Under the pieces are notes generated by a model that saw only the letters and a list, made by a program, of their open reading frames with translations, did not search any database and was not told the origin of the DNA. DNA of 64,000 nucleotides from Microvirga tunisiensis (GTDB lineage: Bacteria > Pseudomonadota > Alphaproteobacteria > Rhizobiales > Beijerinckiaceae): the NCBI RefSeq assembly GCF_009296175.1, contig NZ_VOSK01000006.1, forward strand, positions 46,574-110,573. Direction: 5' to 3'. The translations under genes and the position numbers were made by a program. Positions 28,319-37,321 of this stretch are shown here, piece after piece. Each line of letters begins with the position of its first letter. Position 1 is the stretch's first letter.

Positions 28319-30145
28319 ATGAAACTACGCAATATCGCCATCATCGCTCACGTCGACCACGGCAAGACCACCCTCGTCGACAAGCTGCTTCAGCAATCGG
28401 GCAGCTTCCGCGAGAATCAGCGCGTGGAAGAGCGCGCCATGGACTCGAACGATCTTGAGAAAGAGCGCGGCATCACCATCCTGGCCAAGGCGACCTCGGT
28501 CGTCTGGAAGGACACTCGCATCAACATCGTCGATACCCCGGGCCACGCCGATTTCGGCGGCGAGGTGGAGCGCATCCTGAGCATGGTCGACGGCGCCATC
28601 GTGCTCGTGGACGCGGCCGAAGGCCCGATGCCGCAGACGAAGTTCGTGGTCTCCAAGGCCCTCAAGATCGGTCTCAAGCCCATCGTGGCGATCAACAAGA
28701 TCGACCGTCCCGATGCCCGTCATATCGAGGTGGTCAACGAGGTGTTCGACCTCTTCGCGGCGCTCGACGCCACTGACGAGCAGCTCGACTTCCCGATCCT
28801 CTACGGATCGGGCCGCAACGGCTGGATGGCGAAGGCGCCGGAAGGCCCGAGCGACGAGGGTCTGGCGCCCCTGTTCGACCTCGTGCTCGATCACGTGCCC
28901 CCGGCCAAGACCGAGGAAGGCCCGTTCCGCATGCTCGGCACGCTGCTCGAGGCCAACCCCTTCCTGGGCCGCATCGTCACCGGCCGCATCAGCTCCGGCA
29001 CGGTGAAGCCGAACCAGTCGATCAAGGTGCTCGACCGCGAGGGCAAGGTGGTCGAGACCGGCCGCGTGTCCAAGATCCTCGCCTTCCGCGGGCTCGAGCG
29101 CCAGCCGATCGAGATCGGCGAGGCGGGCGACATCGTCTCCATCGCGGGCCTCGTGAAGGGCTCCGTGGCCGATACCTTCTGCGCTCCTGAGAACGACATT
29201 CCGATCCAGGCGCAGCCCATCGATCCGCCGACCGTGACCATGTCCTTCATCGTCAACGACTCACCGCTTGCCGGAACCGAGGGCGACAAGGTCACGAGCC
29301 GCATGATCCGCGACCGCCTGTTCAAGGAAGCGGAAGGCAACGTGACCCTCAAGATCGAGGAAGCCACCGACAAGGACTCGTTCTACGTCTCGGGCCGTGG
29401 CGAATTGCAGCTCGCGATCCTGATCGAGACCATGCGCCGCGAGGGCTTCGAGATCGCCGTGTCACGTCCTCGCGTCGTGTTCGAGAAGGACGATAACGGC
29501 CAGCTCCTCGAGCCCATCGAGGAAGTGGTGATCGACGTGGACGAGGAGCATTCCGGCGTCGTGGTGCAGAAGATGTCCGAGCGCCGCGCCGACATGGTCG
29601 AGATGCGCCCCTCGGGCGGCAACCGCCAGCGCCTCGTGTTCTACGCTCCGACCCGCGGCCTCATCGGCTACCAGGGCGAGCTGATGACCGATACCCGCGG
29701 CACTGCGATCATGAACCGCCTATTCCACGCCTACGAGCCCTATCGTGGCGAGATTGCCGGCCGCCGCAACGGCGTGCTGATCTCGAACGATTCCGGCGAG
29801 GCCGTGGCCTACGCGCTGTGGAACCTCGAAGATCGCGGCCCGATGATGATCGAGCCCGGCTGGAAGGTCTATCAGGGCATGATCGTGGGCGAGCACAACC
29901 GCGAGAACGACCTGGAAGTGAACGTGCTGAAGGGCAAGAAGCTCACCAACATCCGCACGACCTCCAAGGACGAGGCGGTGCGCCTGACCCCGCCGATCCG
30001 CATGACGCTGGAGAAGTCGCTCGCCTGGATCCAGGACGACGAGCTCGTCGAGGTGACGCCGAAGTCGATCCGCATCCGCAAGGCGATCCTCGACCCGAAC
30101 GACCGCAAGCGCGCCGAGCGTTCGAAGGAAGCGCTGAGCGCTTGA
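28319..30145 (+). CDS. typA: Ribosome-associated GTPase TypA/BipA
   Basis: A 608-residue translational GTPase that binds the ribosome and aids assembly and stress adaptation. The G1 motif AHVDHGKTT is near residues 10-18, followed by ERGITI (switch I), [11 protein letters not shown] (G3) and NKIDRPDA (G4). EF-G-like domains III and V and the TypA-specific C-terminal domain ([25 protein letters not shown]) are all present. The length is normal. A strong terminator follows. The unusually long upstream space holds the RNA candidate. Confidence 0.97.
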   Translation: MKLRNIAIIAHVDHGKTTLVDKLLQQSGSFRENQRVEERAMDSNDLEKERGITILAKATSVVWKDTRINIVDTPGHADFGGEVERILSMVDGAIVLVDAAEGPMPQTKFVVSKALKIGLKPIVAINKIDRPDARHIEVVNEVFDLFAALDATDEQLDFPILYGSGRNGWMAKAPEGPSDEGLAPLFDLVLDHVPPAKTEEGPFRMLGTLLEANPFLGRIVTGRISSGTVKPNQSIKVLDREGKVVETGRVSKILAFRGLERQPIEIGEAGDIVSIAGLVKGSVADTFCAPENDIPIQAQPIDPPTVTMSFIVNDSPLAGTEGDKVTSRMIRDRLFKEAEGNVTLKIEEATDKDSFYVSGRGELQLAILIETMRREGFEIAVSRPRVVFEKDDNGQLLEPIEEVVIDVDEEHSGVVVQKMSERRADMVEMRPSGGNRQRLVFYAPTRGLIGYQGELMTDTRGTAIMNRLFHAYEPYRGEIAGRRNGVLISNDSGEAVAYALWNLEDRGPMMIEPGWKVYQGMIVGEHNRENDLEVNVLKGKKLTNIRTTSKDEAVRLTPPIRMTLEKSLAWIQDDELVEVTPKSIRIRKAILDPNDRKRAERSKEALSA

Positions 30146-30167
30146 ACGCAGCACGTCGAGCAAAGTT

Positions 30168-30196
30168 GAAAGGCCGCCCCCTGGGCGGCCTTTTCC
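30168..30196 (+). terminator. Rho-independent terminator after typA
   Basis: The hairpin aaggccgcccc/ctgggcggcctt is followed by TTTTCC. It begins about 25 bp after the typA stop codon. Confidence 0.9.
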
Positions 30197-30212
30197 ATTT
30201 CGCCAACCCATT

Positions 30213-30300
30213 CCGTCACGGCCGGGCTTGTCCCGGCCATCCTGATCGGAAAGGCGCGTCGCTCCTTAGATCGGGATCAACGGCACAAGGCCGGATGACG
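30213..30300. repeat. REP-like element (family C)
   Basis: It repeats the paired palindromes of 27672-27763 (cggccgggcttgtcccggccat and tcgggatcaacggcacaaggccgg). It lies between typA and the converging small-protein cluster. Confidence 0.65.
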
Positions 30301-30313
30301 GCTGCAGACAGGG

Positions 30314-30478
30314 CTATCCCTCGGCCTTGCTGGGCTGTCCCTTCTTCGCACCCTCGCCCATCGGGTTCGTCGAATCCTCGCCGGAGGCCTCGGGGTTCTC
30401 GCGGCCCTGGGGGGTCAGCCGGGGGGCGCTGATATCCTCTTCCGTGGCCTTGTCGGACTTGTCGTCGGGTTTCGCCAT
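30314..30478 (-). CDS. Small hydrophilic protein, 54 residues (cluster gene 4)
   Basis: The translation starts MAKPDDKSDKATEEDISAPR and ends GEGAKKGQPSKAEG. It is rich in Asp, Glu, Lys, Ser, Gly and Pro, has no cysteine or aromatic residue, and should be disordered. A ribosome site (GAAGGAACGACAGCG before ATG) supports translation. It lies 21 bp after the next gene of the same character and same strand. I do not recognise a family, and the function is unknown. Confidence 0.62.
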   Translation of the reverse strand: MAKPDDKSDKATEEDISAPRLTPQGRENPEASGEDSTNPMGEGAKKGQPSKAEG

Positions 30479-30499
30479 CGCTGTCGTTCCTTCGCTGCT

Positions 30500-30820
30500 T
30501 CAGGTGGGACCGCCGGAGCCGTCGGTCGGGCCCGAGCCGGAATCGGAGCCCGCATCGCCCTCATTGCCGAGGGAGCGCGAGCCGCTGGGATCGGTAAGCC
30601 CGGTCGCCCGGCCTCCGGCATCGGTGCCGCTCGTGGGGCTGCCCTTCGGGCCGCCGGGAATGGTGCCCGAGCCAACCTGCGTCTTGTTGGATGGATCGAC
30701 CGCGCCGCCGAGATCGAAACCGGGGCGGTCCTGAGCGCCGGGACCTGGGTCGCGCTCTGCCGCTTCGGGATCGGGACGTTCCGTCGGGACGCGGGGTCCC
30801 GAGTTCCGGTTCTGGGTCAT
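30500..30820 (-). CDS. Small disordered glycine/proline-rich protein, 106 residues (cluster gene 3)
   Basis: The sequence starts MTQNRNSGPRVPTERPDPEA and ends in Gly/Ser/Asp-rich repeats (SDSGSGPTDGSGGPT). Nearly every residue is Gly, Pro, Ser, Thr, Asp, Glu or Arg, and hydrophobic residues are few. It has no signal peptide. An AGAGAGG ribosome site precedes the ATG. It is likely intrinsically disordered and cytoplasmic. No known domain is visible. Confidence 0.68.
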   Translation of the reverse strand: MTQNRNSGPRVPTERPDPEAAERDPGPGAQDRPGFDLGGAVDPSNKTQVGSGTIPGGPKGSPTSGTDAGGRATGLTDPSGSRSLGNEGDAGSDSGSGPTDGSGGPT

Positions 30821-30862
30821 GGGGGCCTCTCTGTCCTTACGAACTCGCTTTACGAACTTGCC

Positions 30863-31090
30863 TTACGAACTTGTCGAATCCGTCGCGTCGTGATCGCCTG
30901 ATTCCGGCAAGGAGCCGGCCCCAGGGGTGGCATCCGGGTTCGTCAGATGCGGCTTGTCGTGCGGACCTGCCGCCGGCTGCTTGCCGCCGGGCTGCTTCTC
31001 GGCCGAGCGGCCCGCCTGCGGGTCCGGACGCTCGCTGTCGACATAGTTCTTCGTGTCTTCGGTGTGGTTGCCGTAGCCTGCATTGCCCAT
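30863..31090 (-). CDS. Small hydrophilic protein, 75 residues (cluster gene 2)
   Basis: The sequence starts MGNAGYGNHTEDTKNYVDSE and continues as a polar, Pro/Gly/His/Asp-rich chain ending ESGDHDATDSTSS. It has no membrane segment, signal or cysteine. A CAGGAG ribosome site lies 7 bp before the ATG. It begins 12 bp after the end of the upstream cluster gene, so the two are almost certainly co-transcribed. Function unknown; composition resembles hydrophilin-like stress proteins. Confidence 0.68.
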   Translation of the reverse strand: MGNAGYGNHTEDTKNYVDSERPDPQAGRSAEKQPGGKQPAAGPHDKPHLTNPDATPGAGSLPESGDHDATDSTSS

Positions 31091-31102
31091 GATCCGCTCC
31101 TG

Positions 31103-31459
31103 TCAGCCTTGGTCCTTGCCGTTGACCGCCGTCGCGCGCTCGATGGCTTCTGCCGTTGCATCCTTGTCATCCGGCGACAGGCTGGCATCGCTCAGGTGCT
31201 TGGTGGTCTCCGGCGTTTCGGCGGCCGTGAGCTCGTCGTGACCGTCCATGCCGGCCTTGCTGGTCTGGCCGGTCTGCCCCTGGCGGTAATTGTAGGCCTC
31301 GCCGCCGGGCTCGCTCCACACGCGCCGCATGGTGGCATTGCCCTCAACGCCGCCATCCCGGTTCGGATCGACCGGGCTGTCGACGCCGCCGCGCTGCTCG
31401 TTGCGGATCTGGTCCGCCGATTGATCCTTCAATGAATGGGGCGCTTTGCGTTCCGCCAT
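31103..31459 (-). CDS. Hydrophilic hypothetical protein, 118 residues (cluster gene 1)
   Basis: First gene of the four-gene leftward cluster. It starts MAERKAPHSLKDQSADQIRN and has a middle with aromatics (RRVWSEPGGEAYNYRQGQTG), then a polar acidic C-terminus (DDKDATAEAIERATAVNGKD) that could form a short helix. AAGGAG lies 7 bp before the ATG. It has no signal, membrane segment or cysteine. I do not recognise a domain. It may be the partly folded member of the group. The promoter region lies between it and the cysK terminator. Confidence 0.72.
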   Translation of the reverse strand: MAERKAPHSLKDQSADQIRNEQRGGVDSPVDPNRDGGVEGNATMRRVWSEPGGEAYNYRQGQTGQTSKAGMDGHDELTAAETPETTKHLSDASLSPDDKDATAEAIERATAVNGKDQG

Positions 31460-31504
31460 GATGAACTCCTTGAACCATAGCTCGAATCTCGTGAGTGCAA
31501 GGAG

Positions 31505-31529
31505 AACCCGGCGGGCGAGGCGAAGTTCT
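31505..31529 (-). promoter_or_regulatory. Possible EcfG-like promoter of the small-protein cluster
   Basis: Read on the - strand, AGAAC and GGTT are 16 bp apart. The alphaproteobacterial general-stress sigma factor EcfG prefers GGAAC-N16/17-CGTT. Each half has one mismatch, so this is weak and could be chance. Confidence 0.25.
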
Positions 31530-31551
31530 GGCTACGCTTGGGGTGAGCGCA

Positions 31552-31582
31552 AACAAAAGGGCGGCCGTGAAGCCGCCCCTCG
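31552..31582 (-). terminator. Rho-independent terminator after cysK
   Basis: On the - strand GGGCGGC-ttcacg-GCCGCCC is followed by TTTTGTTTG. It lies about 25 bp beyond the cysK stop codon and separates cysK from the small-protein cluster. Confidence 0.88.
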
Positions 31583-31603
31583 GTCATTTGTCTGGTGAAG
31601 AGA

Positions 31604-32584
31604 TCAGAGTCCGTCGAACAAAGCACTCGAGATGTAGCGCTCCGCGAAGGAGGGCGCGACGGTAATGATGCGCTTGCCCTTGAACTCGGGACGCGAGGCC
31701 ACTTCGAGCGCCGCCGCCACATTGGCGCCGGTCGAGATGCCGCCGGGAATGCCCTCGAGTTTCGCGAGCTGGCGCGCCGTATCGAACGCCGTCTGATTGC
31801 CCACCGTCACCACATCGTCGATGAGTGAGCGGTCGAGCACGTCTGGCACGAAGCCGGCACCGATGCCCTGGATCTTGTGCGGGCCGGGCTGGCCGCCGGA
31901 GAGCACCGGGGAATCCTCCGGTTCCACGGCGATCACCTTCATGTTCGGAAGGCGCGGCTTGATCACCTGGGCGACGCCCGTGATCGTGCCGCCGGTGCCG
32001 ACACCGGCCACGAAGGCGTCGAACTGGCCGTTGGTGTCGTTCCAGATCTCCTCCGCCGTGGTCTTGCGGTGGATCTCCGGATTGGCCGGGTTCTTGAACT
32101 GCTGCGGAATGACGGAGTTGGGAATTTCGTTCAGGAGTTCTTCGGCGTTGGCTATCGAGCCCTTCATGCCCATGGGGCCAGGGGTGAGAACGAGCTCCGC
32201 GCCGAGATAGGCCAACATCTTGCGACGCTCGATGGACATGGTCTCGGGCATCACCAGGATCAGGCGGTAGCCGCGCGCTGCTGCCACGAAGGCGAGCGCA
32301 ATGCCGGTGTTGCCGGAGGTCGGCTCGATCAGGGTCGTATCGGGATTGATCTTGCCGGCGGCTTCCATGGCCTCGATCATGCTGACGCCGATGCGGTCCT
32401 TCACGCTTGAGATCGGATTGAAGAACTCGAGCTTGACGAGGATCTCGGCGTCTATCCCGCGCTCCTTGGGCAGCCGATTCAGGCGCACGAGCGGAGTGTT
32501 GCCGATGGTTTCCGTGATGGAGCCGTAGATGCGGCCACGTCCGGGCTTGGCATCGGAGCCCGACAGATGGAGAGTGTCAGCCAT
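31604..32584 (-). CDS. cysK: Cysteine synthase A
   Basis: A 326-residue PLP-dependent O-acetylserine sulfhydrylase. The Schiff-base lysine is K62 in [11 protein letters not shown], and the substrate loop TSGNTG is at 89-94. The GTGGTITG phosphate loop and the C-terminal region [16 protein letters not shown] are conserved. It lies 73 bp downstream of an Rrf2-type regulator on the same strand, a pairing common in Hyphomicrobiales that suggests control by sulfur or cysteine status. Confidence 0.96.
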   Translation of the reverse strand: MADTLHLSGSDAKPGRGRIYGSITETIGNTPLVRLNRLPKERGIDAEILVKLEFFNPISSVKDRIGVSMIEAMEAAGKINPDTTLIEPTSGNTGIALAFVAAARGYRLILVMPETMSIERRKMLAYLGAELVLTPGPMGMKGSIANAEELLNEIPNSVIPQQFKNPANPEIHRKTTAEEIWNDTNGQFDAFVAGVGTGGTITGVAQVIKPRLPNMKVIAVEPEDSPVLSGGQPGPHKIQGIGAGFVPDVLDRSLIDDVVTVGNQTAFDTARQLAKLEGIPGGISTGANVAAALEVASRPEFKGKRIITVAPSFAERYISSALFDGL

Positions 32585-32657
32585 AAGTTTCCTCCTTCAG
32601 ATCGGCGAAACTTAACCTTTCCCGCACGGGGTGTCGATATTTACATCAATTCACGTT

Positions 32658-33107
32658 TCATATTGTGAAATCGACGGTAGACATCGTTTCGACAGCCGAT
32701 TCAGCCTGCGCCTTCTGACACAAATCCTCCACCGTCACCTTATCGAGCTCGGCCAGGAACGCCTCGGTTCCGCGTTGTACCAAGGGCGAAACGACGGCCT
32801 CGGCAAGGCGCGATTCCGGCAACGGCGAGGACCCGTCCTCCTCCAGGGCCGACATGGCGATGCGCACGATGTCCCCTGCCGTGATCCGCCGCCGCTCGCG
32901 GGCCAGTTCGTAGCCTCCACGGGGACCGCGCACGCCTTTCAGGATGCCCTGACGGACCAGAGCCTGCAGGACTGGCTCCAGATAGCGCGGGGGCAGGTTG
33001 TGCCGTGCGGCAAGCGCTTTGGCCGAGACCGGCATGGGCCGGGCATGAAGCGCAATGTCGGTGACGGCAGCGATGGCAAGAAGCGAGCGGCGCGAGAGAA
33101 AGTTCAT
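32658..33107 (-). CDS. Rrf2 family transcriptional regulator
   Basis: A 149-residue winged-helix regulator. The DNA-binding half contains SAKALAARHNLPPRYLEPVLQALVRQGILKGVRGPRGGYELARE, the family signature. IscR and NsrR carry three cysteines for an iron-sulfur cluster; here only one cysteine exists, near the C-terminus (EDLCQKAQ), so no such cluster is expected. That is like CymR, the cysteine-metabolism repressor of firmicutes. Its position directly upstream of cysK suggests it controls cysteine synthesis. It begins 12 bp after dut. Confidence 0.9.
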   Translation of the reverse strand: MNFLSRRSLLAIAAVTDIALHARPMPVSAKALAARHNLPPRYLEPVLQALVRQGILKGVRGPRGGYELARERRRITAGDIVRIAMSALEEDGSSPLPESRLAEAVVSPLVQRGTEAFLAELDKVTVEDLCQKAQAESAVETMSTVDFTI

Positions 33108-33119
33108 GCGAGTGCTCCC

Positions 33120-33575
33120 TTACCCCAGCCCCGTCGATCCGAAACCGCCTGCGGCGCGGCCGGTCTCGTCGACCTGTCCCACCTCGATCGGTTCTACCAC
33201 GGTTACCGGTGCAATCACCATTTGGGCGATGCGCATGCCGCGCGAGATGGTGAAGGGCTCGGAGCCCAGATTGACGAGAAGTACCTGCACCTCGCCGCGG
33301 TAATCCGCATCGATGGTGCCCGGCGCATTGAGCACGGTGACGCCATGCTTGAAGGCCAGTCCCGAGCGGGGCCGCACCTGTGCCTCGAAGCCGGTTTGCA
33401 GTTGAAACACGAGGCCGGTGGGAACGAGAATCCGCTGCATCGGCTGCAGGACGATCGGCGCATCGGCAGGATTGGCCGCCACGAGATCCATTCCCGCGGC
33501 TCCAGCGGTCTCATAGCGCGGCAGAGGTAGATCGGCAGCGTGGGCGAGGCGCTGGACGCACAGGCGATGGCTCAT
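33120..33575 (-). CDS. dut: Deoxyuridine 5'-triphosphate nucleotidohydrolase
   Basis: A 151-residue trimeric dUTPase that hydrolyses dUTP to dUMP, keeping uracil out of DNA. Conserved motifs are present in order: [33 protein letters not shown] and the C-terminal arm GGFGSTG. Length is normal. Its ATG overlaps the coaBC stop codon (ATGA), so translation is coupled to coaBC. Confidence 0.96.
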   Translation of the reverse strand: MSHRLCVQRLAHAADLPLPRYETAGAAGMDLVAANPADAPIVLQPMQRILVPTGLVFQLQTGFEAQVRPRSGLAFKHGVTVLNAPGTIDADYRGEVQVLLVNLGSEPFTISRGMRIAQMVIAPVTVVEPIEVGQVDETGRAAGGFGSTGLG

Positions 33576-34786
33576 GACTTTGCGCCTTCCGCCATGGCAC
33601 TCAAATGCCCAATGAGCTTTTTCGCCACGTCGGTTTTCGACAGGGTCGGCCAGGTCTCCACATCCGACGCGGTGACGAGATGCACGGTATTGCTATCGCC
33701 CCCCATGACACCGCCTGCGGTGGACACGTCGTTGGCGACGATGAGATCGCAGCCCTTTTTCGCCAGCTTCTGCTTGGCGTGCTCGATCACATGCTCGGTC
33801 TCGGCCGCAAAGCCCACCATGAGCGGCGGGCGGCTCTCGGTGCGATGCGAGATGGTGGCGAGGATATCGGGATTCTCGGTGAGCGACAGATTCGGCAGCG
33901 CGCCGTCCTTCTTCTTGATCTTCTGCTCACCGGCATTCGCCACACGCCAATCGGCCACAGCGGCCGCAAAGATCCCGATATCGGCCGGCAAGGCCTTTTC
34001 GACGGCCTGCAGCATCTCGCGGGCGCTTTCCACATGGACAATAGTCACGCCTGCAGGATCGGGCAGCGTCACGGGGCCCGAGATCAGCGTCACGCGTGCG
34101 CCTGCTTCGACAGCGGCTTTCGCAATCGCATGACCCTGCTTGCCGGAGGAGCGGTTAGCGATGTAGCGCACCGGATCGATGGGCTCGTGCGTCGGACCGG
34201 AGGTGACGATCACATGCTTCCCGGCGAGCGGTCCCGACGACGCAAGCAGACGCTCGACGGCCGCCGCGACTTCCAGGGGCTCGGCCATGCGGCCGGGGCC
34301 GAACTCGGCCTCGGCCATCGCGCCGTCATTGGGCCCGACCACATGAACGCCGTCGGCCTGAAGCGTTTTCAGATTGCGCTGTGTTGCCGGATGCAGCCAC
34401 ATGCGCACGTTCATGGCCGGTGCGATCAGGATCGGCAGCATGGTGGCGAGCAGCACCGTGGAGGCGAGATCGTCTGCGTGCCCGCCCGCCATCTTCGCCA
34501 TGAGATTGGCGGTGGCCGGCGCAACGATCACAAGGTCCGCATCGCGGGCCAGACGGATATGGCCGATATCAGCCTCGTCCTCACGGTCGAAGAGATCCGT
34601 ATGCGAGCGCTGCCCTGTGAGAGCAGAGGCGGCAAGCGGCGTGATGAATTGCTGCGCCCCAGCCGTCAGGATGCAGCGGACGGAGGCGCCGCGCTCGCGC
34701 AGGCGGCGGATGAGGTCGAGCGACTTGTAGGCTGCGATGCCGCCGCCGATGACGAGGAGGATGCGTTTTCCTGAAAGCGCCGTCAT
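33572..34786 (-). CDS. coaBC: Bifunctional phosphopantothenoylcysteine decarboxylase/synthetase
   Basis: A 404-residue Dfp protein for coenzyme A synthesis. The N-terminal flavin decarboxylase (CoaC) domain has [15 protein letters not shown] and the PAMNVRMW active-site segment. The C-terminal CTP-dependent synthetase (CoaB) has [24 protein letters not shown] and AAVADWR. The start [16 protein letters not shown] was taken because its ATG overlaps the ubiB stop codon; the much longer open frame upstream is antisense-like sequence within ubiB. The dut gene overlaps its end. Confidence 0.95.
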   Translation of the reverse strand: MTALSGKRILLVIGGGIAAYKSLDLIRRLRERGASVRCILTAGAQQFITPLAASALTGQRSHTDLFDREDEADIGHIRLARDADLVIVAPATANLMAKMAGGHADDLASTVLLATMLPILIAPAMNVRMWLHPATQRNLKTLQADGVHVVGPNDGAMAEAEFGPGRMAEPLEVAAAVERLLASSGPLAGKHVIVTSGPTHEPIDPVRYIANRSSGKQGHAIAKAAVEAGARVTLISGPVTLPDPAGVTIVHVESAREMLQAVEKALPADIGIFAAAVADWRVANAGEQKIKKKDGALPNLSLTENPDILATISHRTESRPPLMVGFAAETEHVIEHAKQKLAKKGCDLIVANDVSTAGGVMGGDSNTVHLVTASDVETWPTLSKTDVAKKLIGHLSAMAEGAKS

Positions 34787-36357
34787 GCGAAGCCTCTGAA
34801 CATCATGATCATCAGCGAGGCGGCGATAATCCACAAGGCCGCCACGCCCCAGCGGTTGCCGCGCGCCTCGGCGCGGCCAATGGCGGCGACACTGTCCTGG
34901 TCGAGCGCCACGCCCCGCGCGGTCACATCCTCGAGCTGGTTGAGCACCCGCTCGGCGCGCAATGCCAGCTCCGGCAGATCGCCGATGACGCCGGCGAGCG
35001 TCCACAGACCCTTGCCTGCCTGCTCGACCCGGCCGAGCGGACCGAGATTGCGCTCGATCCAGTCGCGAACCACCGGCTCGGAGGTGGTCCACATGTCGAG
35101 CTTCGGGTCGAGGTTGCGGGCCACGCCCTCGACCACAACCATGGTCTTCTGCAACATGACGAGCTCGATGCGGGTTGCCATGTCGAAGAGGGCCGTGATC
35201 TCGAAGAGAAGCGTCAGGAGCTTTGCCATCGAAATCTCGTCGGCGCGCCGGTCGTGGATCGGCTCGCCGATGGCGCGGATGGCCTGCGCGAAATCCTCCA
35301 CCGAATGGTATGGCGGCACATAGCCTGCCTCGAAATGCACCTGCGCCACACGCAGATAATCGCGGCGGATGAAGCCCAACAGAATTTCGGCGAGGAAGCG
35401 CCGTTCCTTCATGCCGAGCCGGCCCATGATGCCGAAGTCCACCGCAACGAGACGGCCCTCTGCATCCACGAACAGATTGCCGGGATGCATGTCGGCGTGG
35501 AAATAGCCGTCGCGGATGGCATGGCGCAGGAAGGATTGGATCACCGTGCGCCCCAGAGCCACCCGGTCGAGACCGGCTGCTTCGATCCCCGCCAGATCGT
35601 TGAGGCGGATGCCGTCGATCCAGGTGGTGGTGAGCACGTCCCGGGCGGTGAGATCCCATTCCGGCTTCGGGACGCGAAAATCGGGATCATCCTTTGTGTT
35701 CTCCGCCAGTTCGGAGACGGCGGCGGCTTCCAGGCGCAGATCCATCTCGACGGCGACGGAGCGGGCGAGCGCCTCCACGATCTCAAGGGGCTTGAGGCGG
35801 CGCGCATCGGGCACCACGCGCTCGAACAGGCGGGCGGCGGCGCGCATGGCCTGGAGATCGCGGGCGAAGCCTTCGCGCACGCCGGGCCGCACCACTTTTA
35901 CGGCAATGATCTCCTCGCCTTCCGCGGTGCGGATGCGGGCCTTGTGGACCTGAGCGATGGAGGCGGCGGCTATCGGCTCGCTGAATTCCAGGAACAGCTC
36001 GTCGATGGGACGGCCGAGCGCAACCTCGACCATGCGCACCGCTTCCGCACGGGGGAAGGGCGGCATGCGGTCCTGCAGGCGCTCCAGGTCGCGGGCGGCC
36101 GCGACGCCGACGATGTCGGGGCGGGTCGCGAGGAACTGGCCGAATTTTACGTAAGAAGGCCCGAGCCGCGTCAGCGCCTTGGAGAGCCGCGCCGCGCCGT
36201 CGCCGGCCTGCGGTCGCTCGATGAGACGCGCCATCCGCAAGCCGAAGCGGGCAGCAGGCGGCAGGGCGCTCGGATCGATGAGCGCAAGCGCGCCTTCCCG
36301 GGCCAGAACGAAGCCGGCGCGCAGGTTGCGGATGAGATGAACGAGACTGCCGATCAC
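34783..36357 (-). CDS. ubiB: UbiB kinase-like protein of ubiquinone synthesis
   Basis: A 524-residue atypical kinase of the ADCK/COQ8 family that helps ubiquinone synthesis or lipid handling at the membrane. The KxGQ motif is KFGQ at residues 71-74. The nucleotide region includes AAASIAQVHKA, the catalytic-loop segment FHADMHPGNLF and VAVDFGIMGRL. The C-terminal helix WGVAALWIIAASLMIMMF anchors it. A GTG start 2 bp after ubiE was chosen, giving VIGSLVHLIRNLR; the longer frame lies inside ubiE. It overlaps coaBC by 4 bp. Confidence 0.94.
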   Translation of the reverse strand: MIGSLVHLIRNLRAGFVLAREGALALIDPSALPPAARFGLRMARLIERPQAGDGAARLSKALTRLGPSYVKFGQFLATRPDIVGVAAARDLERLQDRMPPFPRAEAVRMVEVALGRPIDELFLEFSEPIAAASIAQVHKARIRTAEGEEIIAVKVVRPGVREGFARDLQAMRAAARLFERVVPDARRLKPLEIVEALARSVAVEMDLRLEAAAVSELAENTKDDPDFRVPKPEWDLTARDVLTTTWIDGIRLNDLAGIEAAGLDRVALGRTVIQSFLRHAIRDGYFHADMHPGNLFVDAEGRLVAVDFGIMGRLGMKERRFLAEILLGFIRRDYLRVAQVHFEAGYVPPYHSVEDFAQAIRAIGEPIHDRRADEISMAKLLTLLFEITALFDMATRIELVMLQKTMVVVEGVARNLDPKLDMWTTSEPVVRDWIERNLGPLGRVEQAGKGLWTLAGVIGDLPELALRAERVLNQLEDVTARGVALDQDSVAAIGRAEARGNRWGVAALWIIAASLMIMMFRGFA

Positions 36358-36359
36358 AC

Positions 36360-37109
36360 TCAGATCTTCCAGCCGGAATGAATGGCGACGACGCCGGCCG
36401 TCAGCGTCCGATGCGTCACGCGCTTGAAGCCCGCCTCCTCGATCATACGAGCGAAGGCGGCCGGCGGCGGAAAGCGACGGATCGATTCCACCAGATACTG
36501 GTAGGATTCCGCATCGCCAGTCACCATGCCCCCGATCTTGGGAATGACGTTGAAGGAATAGGCATCGTAGATCTTGTCGAGAACCGGCACGTCGACCTTC
36601 GAGAATTCGAGGCACAGGAAGCGCCCGCCGGGTTTCAGCACCCGATGCGCCTCGCGAAGCGCCGCATCGATGCGCGGCACGTTCCGGATCCCGAAGGCGA
36701 TGGTATAGGCGTCGTAGGTCTTGGACTTGAGGGGCAGTTCTTCCGCATTGGCTTCGACGAAGTCGATGCGGCCTTCATACCGATGGCCAGCCCGCTCGGC
36801 GCCGACTTTGAGCATCTCGCCGTTGATGTCGAGCACGGTCATGCGGGTCTGCGGGCCACTCTCATCCAGGATGCGGAAGGCGACGTCTCCGGTGCCGCCT
36901 GCCACGTCGAGATGGCGGAACGGTCGATCGCGGGGCGGACGCAGGGTCGAGACGAGAGCCTCCTTCCAGAGACGGTGGAGCCCAGCCGACATGAGGTCGT
37001 TCATCAGATCGTAGCGGCTCGCCACCGAGCGGAAGACCTCGTTGACCTTGCCCTGCTTCTCGCCGAGCGGCACGGACTGGAACCCGAAATGGGTGTTCTC
37101 GTCGGTCAT
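36360..37109 (-). CDS. ubiE: Demethylmenaquinone/ubiquinone methyltransferase
   Basis: A 249-residue class I SAM-dependent C-methyltransferase of quinone synthesis. SAM motif I is [14 protein letters not shown], and the family signature [17 protein letters not shown] and the segment [26 protein letters not shown] are intact. The start [13 protein letters not shown] is clear; the open frame upstream is repeat DNA. It heads the tight ubiE-ubiB-coaBC-dut series and is divergent from mutM, also a typical order. Confidence 0.96.
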   Translation of the reverse strand: MTDENTHFGFQSVPLGEKQGKVNEVFRSVASRYDLMNDLMSAGLHRLWKEALVSTLRPPRDRPFRHLDVAGGTGDVAFRILDESGPQTRMTVLDINGEMLKVGAERAGHRYEGRIDFVEANAEELPLKSKTYDAYTIAFGIRNVPRIDAALREAHRVLKPGGRFLCLEFSKVDVPVLDKIYDAYSFNVIPKIGGMVTGDAESYQYLVESIRRFPPPAAFARMIEEAGFKRVTHRTLTAGVVAIHSGWKI

Positions 37110-37138
37110 GATCTGCACCAAACCTCTCGTCACCTTGA

Positions 37139-37250
37139 GCTTCGGACCCAAAAGTGGATTGCACTTTTGGGATCCATCCGATGCTCCACCCTTTGAATTG
37201 CGCATCGTTGGGCACGGAAAACCGGATCCACTTTTCCGCACGATGCACTA
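37139..37250. repeat. Double palindromic repeat (family A)
   Basis: The first module is ttcggacccaaaagtgg/gcacttttgggatccatccgatgctcc, and the second is gcgcatcgttgggcacggaaaaccgg/ccacttttccgcacgatgc. It is the best preserved copy and lies in the divergent ubiE-mutM promoter region. Confidence 0.72.
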
Positions 37251-37321
37251 GTGTCGCGATCCATAGCGGAAGCGGGGCCGGATGGCTATGTAAGAGGTCT
37301 CAAGAAGCCGAGAGATGGTTG

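Noticed and set aside
35516..35953. Rightward open frames inside ubiB
   Set aside because: All are antisense to ubiB and lack ribosome sites or domains.
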